Assembly (NCBI GenBank): GCA_020629335.1
Contig: JAHDDN010000064.1
Location: 1-18,273, forward strand
DNA: 18,273 nucleotides
Direction of reading: 5' to 3'
Source of the DNA: Chitinophagales bacterium
GTDB lineage: Bacteria > Bacteroidota > Bacteroidia > Chitinophagales > UBA2359
Part shown: positions 7,051-14,122 of the stretch, one piece after another
Numbering within the stretch: position 1 is the first letter of the stretch
Layout of the letters: every line of letters starts with the position of its first letter
Notes under the pieces: generated by a model
The model's database searches: none
What the model was told of the DNA's origin: nothing
What the model saw: only the letters and a program-made list of their open reading frames with translations
Made by a program: the position numbers and the translations under genes

Positions 7051-10000
7051 TTATCCTCTTTTTTCCTTGAAATTTTCGGCTTGCTCAAAAATCTCTTGAT
7101 ATACTTCCTCTCGATCTACTGGTGGATAATCGTGCGCTGCCAATAAAAGAATTAAGTCTACTTTTAAGGCCGCTTTGATGTCCTCTCGCTTGCTCCAGTC
7201 GGTATACTTGGCTTTGTCGTCTACTATTTTTTTGACCTCTTTAGCTAAGAATAATAATTTATCTTTGGGGTAAGTGAAATGATATTTTTTGGTTAATTCT
7301 TCTAAAATATCGTAGAAGGCTTTTTCTTCAAAATCAATGCCCAAGGCATCGCCAGCCGAATACTCCTCATGGAGTTCTAAGAGGATATTAATCAGTTCTG
7401 TGGTGATGTACTCTGTATCGACAGGATTATTTTCCGTTTCATTTTCTTTGCGTTCATTGTAGCGATCTACGACGGCTTGCATTTTTTTGGAGAAATTGAC
7501 TCCTTGCATTTTGTTGACTTTTTTGAGTTCTCCGATGGCTTTGGCGAGCAACTTTTGTAGTAATTGAATTTTGGTGTGAGGCAATTTTATTTGCTCAATA
7601 TTGGCGAGGTAATGGAGATCAAAAATATTTTGTTCATTGTTTTCTTCTGCTCCTATTTTGATGATTTCTTCTATGCCTTGGCTTTGTAGGGCTGCCGCTA
7701 CTTTTTCCCGAACGTATGCGTTCATTTGATCGGTGTCTGGGGCATCTCCTTTGGTCCATTTAAAGATGATGGACCTAATGGCCAGGTAGAAATGGATATG
7801 ATCTTTCTCTTCCATATCAAGGGCTTCATTGCCACAGCAGATGTCGTAAGCAGATTTTAAACGCTTGACCATATCCATGAAACGCTTCTTCTTTGATTCT
7901 GTTTCCAATACAAAATTAGCGGCTCGATTGAGGCAGTCTAATTGGCTTAAGGGAGTGGCATTTATAAAATAATCAGCTGTGTTGAAGCCATGAAAGAAGT
8001 TGGCTAATAAATCTAAATGATCTTTGACGATGATGACAGATGCTGCGATGTCTTCTAAACTTTGGTTCTCCACTTTATTGTAAATGGCTAAGGCTTGATC
8101 CATTTCTTTTTTGATGCCGATATAATCTACAATTAAGCCTTTTCCCTTACCCGAAAATTTTCGGTTAACTCTCGAAATGGTTTGAATTAAGTTGTGTCGC
8201 TTGACGGGCTTGTCGATATACATACTGTCAAGGAAGGGGACGTCAAAACCAGTGAGCCACATATCTACTACGATGGCGATTTTGAAATTTGATTTTTCAT
8301 TTTTGAACTCGGCATCCAATTCTGCTCGGTGGGCTTTATTGCCTAATAGTTCATACATTTCCTTTGGATCATCTTTGCCTCTGGTCATGACTAGCTTGAT
8401 GCGCTCCATGGGCTTGGCCTCTTTTTTCTCTTGCGCTGTTAAGTCCGCTCCTTCTTCACAGGCTAATGGCTCGGCCCATTGTGGTCTAAGCGCTATGACT
8501 TCTTTATAAAAATCATAGGCGATATGTCTATTGCTGCATACGAACATGGCTTTGCCTTTGATGGATGCTCCTTCTGCAATTCTGGTTTCGTAATGCTTGA
8601 CAAAATCGGCTGCCAGGTGTTTTAATCGCTTGGGATTGCCCAAGATGCTGTTCATATTGGCGCTTTGCTCTTTGCTTTTTTCTATTTGGTATTCGGAGGC
8701 GCCACGCTCTTCGGATTTATTGTAGTATTCTTCGATTTCCCTAAGTACATTGCTGTCTAAAAACATTTTGGCGGCTCGGCCTTCGTAGACGATGGGGACG
8801 GTGATTTCATCTCTGACGGATTCCGTCATGGTGTAGGCATCTACGATGTCTCCGAATACGTGGAGGGTGGCATCTATGGGGGTGCCTGTAAAGCCGACAT
8901 AGGTGGCATTGGGTAGGGAATCGTGTAAGTGCTTGGCGAAGCCATAGGTTTTTTTAACCGTTCCCTTTTCTTGATCAATGGTGATTTTTTGGTCTAAATT
9001 GATCTGGCTTCGGTGGGCTTCATCAGAGATACAGATGATATTGGTGCGATGAGACAATAGCTCAATATCTTCATTGAATTTGTGGATGGTGGTTAGGAAA
9101 ACGCCTCCACTATTTCTGCCTGCTAATTTTTCTCTTAGGTCTTTTCGACTGAGAACGCTTTGTACTACATTATCTCCTATGTATCCTTTGGCCTTGACGA
9201 ATAGTTTGGATAGCTGCTCATCTAGGTCGGTTCGGTCGGTGATGATGATGATGGTGGGACTGCTCAATTCCTTGCTTTTCATCAGTTGTCTGGTGAGGAA
9301 TAGCATGGTGAAACTCTTGCCACAACCTGTAGTGCCGAAGTAGGTGCCGCCCTTGCCATCTCCTTGGGGTTTTTGATGGGCTAATATATTTTCATACAGC
9401 TTTTTGGTGGCGTAGTATTGGGGGTAACGGCACACAATTTTTTCTTCTTTATTGGATTTGTCTGGGATATAGATAAAATGATGAATGATGTCTATTAATC
9501 GCCCTCGATTAAACATACCTTTTATCATGGTGTAGAGGGACTCTATACCTTGTGCATCTTCGGTGGAGGTAGCTATACGCCTCCAGGCGTAGAAAAAATC
9601 ATAGGCCGCAAATAAAGAGCCTGCTTTATTATTGACGCCATCGCTAATGACGCAAAAGGCGTGATACTTCATGAGTTCGGGTATGCCTCTGCTGTAGCGA
9701 TTAGAGAGTTGTTTGTATGCGCTGAGGAGGCTGGCATTTTCTCGGATGGCACTTTTTAGCTCGAAGACGACTAAGGGAATCCCATTGATAAAAAGGATAA
9801 GATCAGGGATTCTTTTTTCATTCCCCATGATCTCCATTTGGTTGACGATTAGGAAATCATTATTTTCTACATTTTCATAGTTTATGAAGCGGATGTGAAT
9901 ATCTTTTTCTTGGTGGTCTTCTCTTTTAAAGGGAAAGCCATCTGCTACCCACTTTAGTATTTTTTTGTTGCTATCGTATAAGTCTGCCGCAGAGCACATT

Positions 10001-10206
10001 TCTAACTGACGGATAATGGCATTGATCTCTGATAGCTTGATATTGTCTTTAGCGTAGCGCTTGGATAAGAATTTTTTGAGTCGGTCTTTGAGCAAGACTT
10101 CTTCGGGCTCTCGCTGAATCTTGGCTCCATTGAGATAGCTATAGCCTTCCTTTTGAAGCAGTGCTATGACGGCTTTTTCTAATTGATCTTCTGTATATTT
10201 TTTCAT
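7051..10206 (-). CDS. hsdR: Type I restriction enzyme, R (endonuclease/translocase) subunit
   Basis: Motor and nuclease subunit of a type I restriction-modification complex (R2M2S). It cleaves unmodified DNA after ATP-driven translocation. At 1051 residues it has full family length. The N-terminal PD-(D/E)xK nuclease shows D135 and E149-L-K151. The SF2 motor shows Walker A GTTGCGKS (291-298), DEAH (395-398), motif III GFTGTP (438-443) and a motif VI-like QTISRVNRKF stretch near residue 690. The C-terminal helical region, which usually docks on the methyltransferase, is intact. It is the last gene of the operon. Its ATG overlaps the hsdS stop by four bases (ATGA, 10203-10206), implying translational coupling, which also makes nuclease synthesis depend on prior translation of the specificity gene. 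No frameshift or lost catalytic residue is seen. Confidence 0.97.
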   Translation of the reverse strand: MKKYTEDQLEKAVIALLQKEGYSYLNGAKIQREPEEVLLKDRLKKFLSKRYAKDNIKLSEINAIIRQLEMCSAADLYDSNKKILKWVADGFPFKREDHQEKDIHIRFINYENVENNDFLIVNQMEIMGNEKRIPDLILFINGIPLVVFELKSAIRENASLLSAYKQLSNRYSRGIPELMKYHAFCVISDGVNNKAGSLFAAYDFFYAWRRIATSTEDAQGIESLYTMIKGMFNRGRLIDIIHHFIYIPDKSNKEEKIVCRYPQYYATKKLYENILAHQKPQGDGKGGTYFGTTGCGKSFTMLFLTRQLMKSKELSSPTIIIITDRTDLDEQLSKLFVKAKGYIGDNVVQSVLSRKDLREKLAGRNSGGVFLTTIHKFNEDIELLSHRTNIICISDEAHRSQINLDQKITIDQEKGTVKKTYGFAKHLHDSLPNATYVGFTGTPIDATLHVFGDIVDAYTMTESVRDEITVPIVYEGRAAKMFLDSNVLREIEEYYNKSEERGASEYQIEKSKEQSANMNSILGNPKRLKHLAADFVKHYETRIAEGASIKGKAMFVCSNRHIAYDFYKEVIALRPQWAEPLACEEGADLTAQEKKEAKPMERIKLVMTRGKDDPKEMYELLGNKAHRAELDAEFKNEKSNFKIAIVVDMWLTGFDVPFLDSMYIDKPVKRHNLIQTISRVNRKFSGKGKGLIVDYIGIKKEMDQALAIYNKVENQSLEDIAASVIIVKDHLDLLANFFHGFNTADYFINATPLSQLDCLNRAANFVLETESKKKRFMDMVKRLKSAYDICCGNEALDMEEKDHIHFYLAIRSIIFKWTKGDAPDTDQMNAYVREKVAAALQSQGIEEIIKIGAEENNEQNIFDLHYLANIEQIKLPHTKIQLLQKLLAKAIGELKKVNKMQGVNFSKKMQAVVDRYNERKENETENNPVDTEYITTELINILLELHEEYSAGDALGIDFEEKAFYDILEELTKKYHFTYPKDKLLFLAKEVKKIVDDKAKYTDWSKREDIKAALKVDLILLLAAHDYPPVDREEVYQEIFEQAENFKEKRG

Positions 10207-11525
10207 TTGGGAACAGCTTCTGTTTGGGATTCAAATTGCTGGATGAAGGAGGCTGGTAGACGGGTTTTGCCGGAGATTAGTTGGGATAAAAGTATATCTC
10301 TGGTCTTTGCTATATTTTCGTTTTGCTTAGTATTCGCTTCTTTACGTTTAACTATTAGTTCAACTTGTTTTTCGAAATATTCTAATATAGATTCATTAGG
10401 TATGATCAAATCTATATTGTTCAACACTTTTGTAGTCATGCTTGGAACAGCAGACCCTACATTCATTTCTGCAAAATTGAATTTTTTTAAAAAATAAAAT
10501 AGAAACTTAACCATATTTTGCTTCTTAAAAAGGGTGAAAAACATAGTATCAACAGACCAAAAAGGGTCACGTACATACATCATATTATTTAAAGTCCCCT
10601 TCCTAGGAATTAAAACTGATTCTGATTCACACAAAGGTTTTTCGACATACCTCATTATTCCTCCAGAACCATAACATGGATATTCTCCCTCATGAAGCTT
10701 TTTATGGTCTTTCCCATATTTAACTTCTACTTGGCTTTCCAGTTTTAAAACCTCCCACCCCTCAGGAATCCATTTCCCCAATTCTTCATTGAACACAAAA
10801 GCAGCAGAAAATAGCGCTTGGATTTCTTTAGGTAGTATTTTGTACTGGCCCTTTTCTACCACCGCCTTTCTTCTTTCTGCTTTTGCTTTTAATTGTTCTG
10901 GGATTTCATTCCCTACGGCTAATGCATTATCTATCACAGGATCAAAATCTACAAACCAAGATTTGAATAGGGCTTGGGCCATGACTTCCAAAGTCTCATT
11001 CATCTTACGATTCAACTCTATCTTATCATCCAATGTCCCTAAGATATGAGCGATGGCTTTTTGTTCGGGGAGTGGGGGGAGGTGAAGTTTGAAATTACTT
11101 AAAACCTTTGCATTTGCACCTGCTTGAGCAGAGCCCGTTTTATTATTCTCGATGAATTTCCACCATCGGTAAGTTCTCATATTATACCATACAAACTTCG
11201 GGCATATGTCCTCATTATGAAGTACAAACTTTATTAAGTAAGAAGCAAAAACGGCTTCCTCATCACTATCAAAGAAATAATTTTCTCCAGTACTATTACC
11301 AGTTCTAGCGACTAAAATATCATTTCTATTAAGCTTGTATTTTTTAAAATCTTTTTCAGATATAGGACAATATGGAACATTTTTCCAATTTACAATTCCT
11401 CCTTGTATATCTGTGATTCTTAAGAATCTTGGGCCAACCTTTATTTCATTAGCGCTTTCTGTGTAACCGTAGGATACATCTCTTGAAATTTCTCCTAAAG
11501 AAACTTCTCTCCATCCATTACTCAT
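10203..11525 (-). CDS. hsdS: Type I restriction-modification specificity subunit
   Basis: DNA-recognition subunit that directs both methylation and cleavage. The 440 residues show the usual two target recognition domains. The first (about 1-150) ends at the central conserved helix, LPPLPEQKAIAHILGTLDDKIELNRKMNETLEVMAQALFKSWF. The second (about 250-390, from PEGWEVLKLE) ends in the distal repeat QNENIAKTRDILLSQLISGKTRLP. Each domain reads one half of a bipartite target; the site itself cannot be predicted by eye. By eye the two recognition-domain regions look more AT-rich than the flanking hsdM and hsdR sequence, consistent with domain swapping, which is common in this family. The start overlaps the last eight bases of hsdM (11518-11525). 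No second or inverted hsdS fragment is present, so phase variation by local inversion is not indicated. Confidence 0.95.
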   Translation of the reverse strand: MSNGWREVSLGEISRDVSYGYTESANEIKVGPRFLRITDIQGGIVNWKNVPYCPISEKDFKKYKLNRNDILVARTGNSTGENYFFDSDEEAVFASYLIKFVLHNEDICPKFVWYNMRTYRWWKFIENNKTGSAQAGANAKVLSNFKLHLPPLPEQKAIAHILGTLDDKIELNRKMNETLEVMAQALFKSWFVDFDPVIDNALAVGNEIPEQLKAKAERRKAVVEKGQYKILPKEIQALFSAAFVFNEELGKWIPEGWEVLKLESQVEVKYGKDHKKLHEGEYPCYGSGGIMRYVEKPLCESESVLIPRKGTLNNMMYVRDPFWSVDTMFFTLFKKQNMVKFLFYFLKKFNFAEMNVGSAVPSMTTKVLNNIDLIIPNESILEYFEKQVELIVKRKEANTKQNENIAKTRDILLSQLISGKTRLPASFIQQFESQTEAVPK

Positions 11526-13092
11526 ACCCCAAAACTTTTAAGTTACTTCTAATCTCTGCATCTAATTTTTCAGACGCTTGCATCTGTGCAAAAAGTGTTT
11601 CACTCAATGCGCTCATTTTTTCTTCAAAGGGGATTCCATCATCTTCCTCTTCGGCTATGCCTACATATCTGCCAGGGGTGAGTACGAAGTCGTTTTTTTG
11701 GATGTCGGCTAAGGTGGCGGATTTGCAGTAGCCTGCTTCATCTTCATAAGTACCATCTTTAGATTCCCCTCTCCATGCGTGATAGGTTTGGGCGATCTTT
11801 GCTATATCTTCAGTGGTGAGTTCTTTATGGGTTCTATCTATCATCGTACCCATATTTCGGGCGTCAATGAATAGGGTTTCTCCTTCTCGGTTTCGTTTCT
11901 CTCGGCCTTCGCCTGCGGTTTCGGCAGACTGCGCTTTTTTGTTTTTGGTCATGAACCAGAGGCAGACTGGTATCTGAGTCGTATAGAATAATTGTCCTGG
12001 TAGGGCGATCATGCAGTCTACCCAATCTTTTTCTATCATCTGCTTTCTGATCTTTCCCTCCCCAGAAGTATTAGAACTCATGGAGCCATTGGCTAATACA
12101 AAGCCAGCGGTACCGTTTAGAGAAAGTTTAGAGAGCATATGCATGATCCATGCGTAGTTGGCATTACCAGTAGGTGGCGTTTCAAAGCCTGTCCATCTTA
12201 CGTCTTTTTCCAGTTCGTTTTTTTCTCTCCATTGCTTTTGGTTAAAGGGCGGATTCGCAAGGATGTAATCGGCCTTTAGGTCCAAGTGCTGATCTTTAAA
12301 GAAGGTATTGGCCGGCACAGCGCCTAAGTTGGCCGAGATGCCTCTAATCGCTAAGTTCATCTTCGCCAGTTTATAGGTCGTGGCCGTTAGTTCTTGTCCG
12401 TAGATAGAAATATCCTTGGTACTTCCCTCATGCTGCTTGATGAAGTTGATGGATTGTACAAACATTCCCCCAGAGCCACAGGCTGGATCATAGATTTTTC
12501 CTTTATAGGGTTCCAGCATTTCCACCAAGAGTTTTACTACGCATTTAGGCGTATAGAATTCTCCTCCCCCTTTCCCTTCTGAGGCGGCAAATTTTCCTAA
12601 GAAGTATTCGTAGACTCTGCCCACTACATCCGTCTCTCCATCTTCTATGGTGTTGATGTTGTTGACGGTATCTAATAAGGCGGATAGTTTGCTTGGGTCT
12701 AAGTTGAGTCTGGAGAAGTAGTTGTCTGGAAGCGCACCTTTGAGTGAGTCGTTATTTTTTTCGATGGTATGCAAGGCGGTGTCTATTTTGAGGGCGATGT
12801 CGTCTTGCTTGGCATTTTCTATGATGTAGGTCCATCGGGCTTCTTCAGTCAGAAAGAAGATGTTCTTCATATTGTAGAACTCTTTCATTTCTATGAATTG
12901 TTCTTTTCCTTCTGCTATTAGTTCTTCTCTTCTCAGTTCAAATCTATCACTCACAAATTTTAAGAAGATGAGTCCTAGTACGACATGTTTGTATTCGGAG
13001 GATTCTACGCTTCCTCTTAGTTTATTGGCAGAGTCCCAGAGGGTTTCTTCCATTGATTTTTCCTTTTTGGATTTTGTTGCTTTTTTGGCCAT
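11518..13092 (-). CDS. hsdM: Type I restriction-modification DNA methyltransferase subunit (adenine-N6)
   Basis: Methylates adenine within the site chosen by HsdS, protecting host DNA, and is required for restriction. From the chosen start the protein has 524 residues. It shows the HsdM N-terminal helical domain (EETLWDSANKLRGSVESSEYKHVVLGLIFLKF, about 15-46), then AdoMet-binding motif I DPACGSGG (202-209) and catalytic NPPF (280-283). The frame is open up to an ATG at 13245, but the first 51 codons of that longer version are glycine/proline-rich, run through a GC-rich hairpin repeat and resemble nothing in the family. The ATG at 13092 (MAKKATKSKK) is therefore preferred; a later ATG (MEETLW, 13053) is also possible. 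First gene of the hsdM-hsdS-hsdR operon. Confidence 0.95.
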   Translation of the reverse strand: MAKKATKSKKEKSMEETLWDSANKLRGSVESSEYKHVVLGLIFLKFVSDRFELRREELIAEGKEQFIEMKEFYNMKNIFFLTEEARWTYIIENAKQDDIALKIDTALHTIEKNNDSLKGALPDNYFSRLNLDPSKLSALLDTVNNINTIEDGETDVVGRVYEYFLGKFAASEGKGGGEFYTPKCVVKLLVEMLEPYKGKIYDPACGSGGMFVQSINFIKQHEGSTKDISIYGQELTATTYKLAKMNLAIRGISANLGAVPANTFFKDQHLDLKADYILANPPFNQKQWREKNELEKDVRWTGFETPPTGNANYAWIMHMLSKLSLNGTAGFVLANGSMSSNTSGEGKIRKQMIEKDWVDCMIALPGQLFYTTQIPVCLWFMTKNKKAQSAETAGEGREKRNREGETLFIDARNMGTMIDRTHKELTTEDIAKIAQTYHAWRGESKDGTYEDEAGYCKSATLADIQKNDFVLTPGRYVGIAEEEDDGIPFEEKMSALSETLFAQMQASEKLDAEIRSNLKVLGYE

Positions 13093-13136
13093 TGGTGTTT
13101 TTTGTGTGTAATATGAGTTTTGACTGGAGGTTTTTG

Positions 13137-13212
13137 CCCCCCGCCTTTTGGGGATTCCGCAAGGATGGGGTTTTTCCACCCCCGCCCTTCGGGCACCCCC
13201 GCCAGCGGGGGA
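13137..13212. repeat. GC-rich hairpin cluster in the hsdM leader
   Basis: About 75 bases of strikingly GC-rich sequence in an AT-rich setting. The parts are CCCC-GCCTTTT-GGGG, GCCC-TTC-GGGC (13184-13194) and the near-perfect palindrome CCCCCGCCAGCGGGGG (13196-13211). Each can fold by itself. It lies between the likely hsdM promoter and start, so it would be transcribed into the mRNA leader. It is probably an interspersed repeat; a regulatory effect on hsdM is possible but unproven. Confidence 0.7.
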
Positions 13213-13242
13213 TAATATCTGCTTGCCTGTGGGGGTCTGTGT

Positions 13243-13250
13243 CAAATATA
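13243..13250 (-). promoter_or_regulatory. Likely -7 promoter box of the hsdM-hsdS-hsdR operon
   Basis: Read on minus, TATATTTG matches TAnnTTTG perfectly, 150 bases upstream of the hsdM ATG at 13092. Transcription would begin near 13236 and give a leader of about 145 bases that includes the GC-rich hairpins. The -33 box is not obvious. Confidence 0.5.
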
Positions 13251-13368
13251 GGGAAATATATTTTATTATTTCTATCTATTGGTAGTCGTAAGCGAGACGA
13301 TTGTGATAGAAGGGGGATACTTGTGCGATAATATTCATTATTTATATTTCATCGTTCATGATTATTAC

Positions 13369-13521
13369 GCGGCCTCGATAGGAACGGTATGTGGCGTATA
13401 TGCGATGGCTCGTGAAGCAAGGAGGGACGCAGGCTTGCCACGCAGTGGAAGACAAGTACCGACTATGCTGAACAGACAGCGCATAGCCACATAAGAGTGG
13501 ATAGCGAGATATAGCCGCCCC
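13369..13521 (-). repeat. Structured intergenic repeat, copy C
   Basis: The element of copy A in inverted orientation. GCGGCCTCGATAGGAACGG opens it, and CACATAAGAGTGGATAGC followed by GCCGCC closes it. Shared with A: about 34 bases at the left edge with two differences, the centre GCAGGCTTGCC and AAGACAAG, and the right box. The stem TATGTGGC/GCCACATA is continued by ATGCG/CGCAT, where copy A has an unrelated but also complementary pair. It lies in the divergent gap between hsdM and the WGR-LRR-DUF4132 gene, and its right end abuts a further palindromic repeat. Confidence 0.8.
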
Positions 13522-13673
13522 AATAATAAATCCTTGATAGCCCAAGTTTTGTCTTTTTACGATTCTACTGCCTTATTTACTCCTTAAATAGCTGCGCTAT
13601 TCGCGTCTTAAATGCCTTGTAGAATCGCAAAAATACTAAAACTTAACTATCAGATATTTATCATTGGGACGGC
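13514..13673. repeat. Large imperfect palindrome (about 55-base arms)
   Basis: The left arm (13514-13570) is imperfectly complementary to the right arm (about 13615-13673). Examples are CCCAAT/ATTGGG, GATAG/CTATC, AAGTTTT/AAAACTT and GATTCTAC/GTAGAATC. The apex (13587-13600) forms its own AATAGC/GCTATT hairpin. The whole could form one long hairpin or cruciform. The left edge overlaps the last bases of structured repeat C. No coding content is seen. Confidence 0.75.
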
Positions 13674-13675
13674 TC

Positions 13676-13743
13676 GCCGCCCTAAATATAAATCCTTGAT
13701 AGCCCAAGTTTTGTCTTTTTACGATTCTACTGCCTTATTTACT
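13676..13743. repeat. Second copy of the palindrome's left arm
   Basis: 56 bases (13688-13743) are identical to 13526-13581, offset by 162 bases. The preceding GCCGCCCTAA also resembles the first arm and the edge of copy A. The array is therefore left arm, right arm, left arm. The second left arm could compete with the first for pairing to the right arm. Confidence 0.85.
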
Positions 13744-13753
13744 AATCAGTTAA

Positions 13754-13851
13754 CTACTGCCAATGAAAAACACTTGCTCTCTAATCATGTAGGGGGTAAT
13801 CCCTTGTGGTTGCCCTTTTGAGGAGAGCCACTAAAGAAATGCTTGCAGTAG
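13754..13851. repeat. Nested hairpin element
   Basis: Three stems nest here: CTACTGC (13754-13760) with GCAGTAG (13845-13851); GCTCTC (13776-13781) with GAGAGC (13823-13828); and GGGTAA with TTGCCC (about 13793-13815), the latter followed by TTTT. The inner part GTAGGGGGTAATCCC..GGTTGCCC resembles a common REP-like intergenic palindrome. It ends 34 bases before the promoter box of the next gene. It could act as a terminator or insulator, but nothing shows this. Confidence 0.55.
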
Positions 13852-13884
13852 AACATTAATCATTCCGCATTAAAAAGATTTTTT

Positions 13885-13892
13885 TATATTTG
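13885..13892 (+). promoter_or_regulatory. -7 promoter box of the WGR-LRR-DUF4132 gene
   Basis: TATATTTG is a perfect TAnnTTTG match, kept with its 3' flank in the decayed copy at 6090-6097. The distance to the ATG is 230 bases here but 33 in the decayed copy; the difference is accounted for mainly by the 186-bp insertion at 13921-14106 with its target duplication. Confidence 0.6.
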
Positions 13893-13920
13893 AGTCTTAT
13901 TATTTCACCCCCCTAAAATT

Positions 13921-14106
13921 CAGCAATTCTCGTTTTGACTAATCAAGCCCTAACTTCAGCTCCCAAGAGATGATATTAGTGGTAAAAACGCTTAAGTTTT
14001 ATGAGTTTAGCCTCCCAAATCCTTGAATTTTGTCGTAATAGATCCCTGTATGCCTACGGCATTCGGGATGACAGATGGTTGTGGCAAGCTAAAACGAGAA
14101 TAGCTA
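13921..14106. mobile_element. 186-bp MITE-like insertion with 9-bp target duplication
   Basis: The two ends are inverted repeats: 16 of 20 bases match, including an uninterrupted ATTCTCGTTTT (13926-13936) against AAAACGAGAAT (14091-14101), each five bases from its end. CCTAAAATT flanks the element directly on both sides (13912-13920 and 14107-14115). The decayed paralogue shows the uninterrupted site, CCTAAAATC at 6115-6123. No protein is encoded, so movement would need a transposase from elsewhere; I could not assign a family. Internally it carries the hairpin ATCCC..ATGCC-TAC-GGCAT..GGGAT (14042-14069). It sits in the transcribed leader of the downstream gene. Confidence 0.85.
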
Positions 14107-14122
14107 CCTAAAATTAGAACAA

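Noticed and set aside
8192..9343. Plus-strand open frames inside hsdR (and similar ones inside hsdS and hsdM)
   Set aside because: They are antisense to well-supported genes with intact motifs, and their translations look like no protein family.
13093..13245. N-terminal extension of HsdM starting at the ATG at 13245
   Set aside because: The 51 extra residues are read through the GC-rich hairpins, are Gly/Pro-rich and unlike any HsdM; the likely promoter box overlaps this proposed start. The ATG at 13092 gives a normal N-terminus.
13342..13545. Small open frames on both strands in the 13.3-13.8 kb gap
   Set aside because: They lie over repeats whose other copies do not keep the frame, and the conserved features are palindromic rather than codon-like.
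13921..14106. Small gene or riboswitch instead of an insertion
   Set aside because: The exact 9-bp flanking duplication, matching inverted ends and uninterrupted site in the paralogue explain the segment better; no open frame is present.
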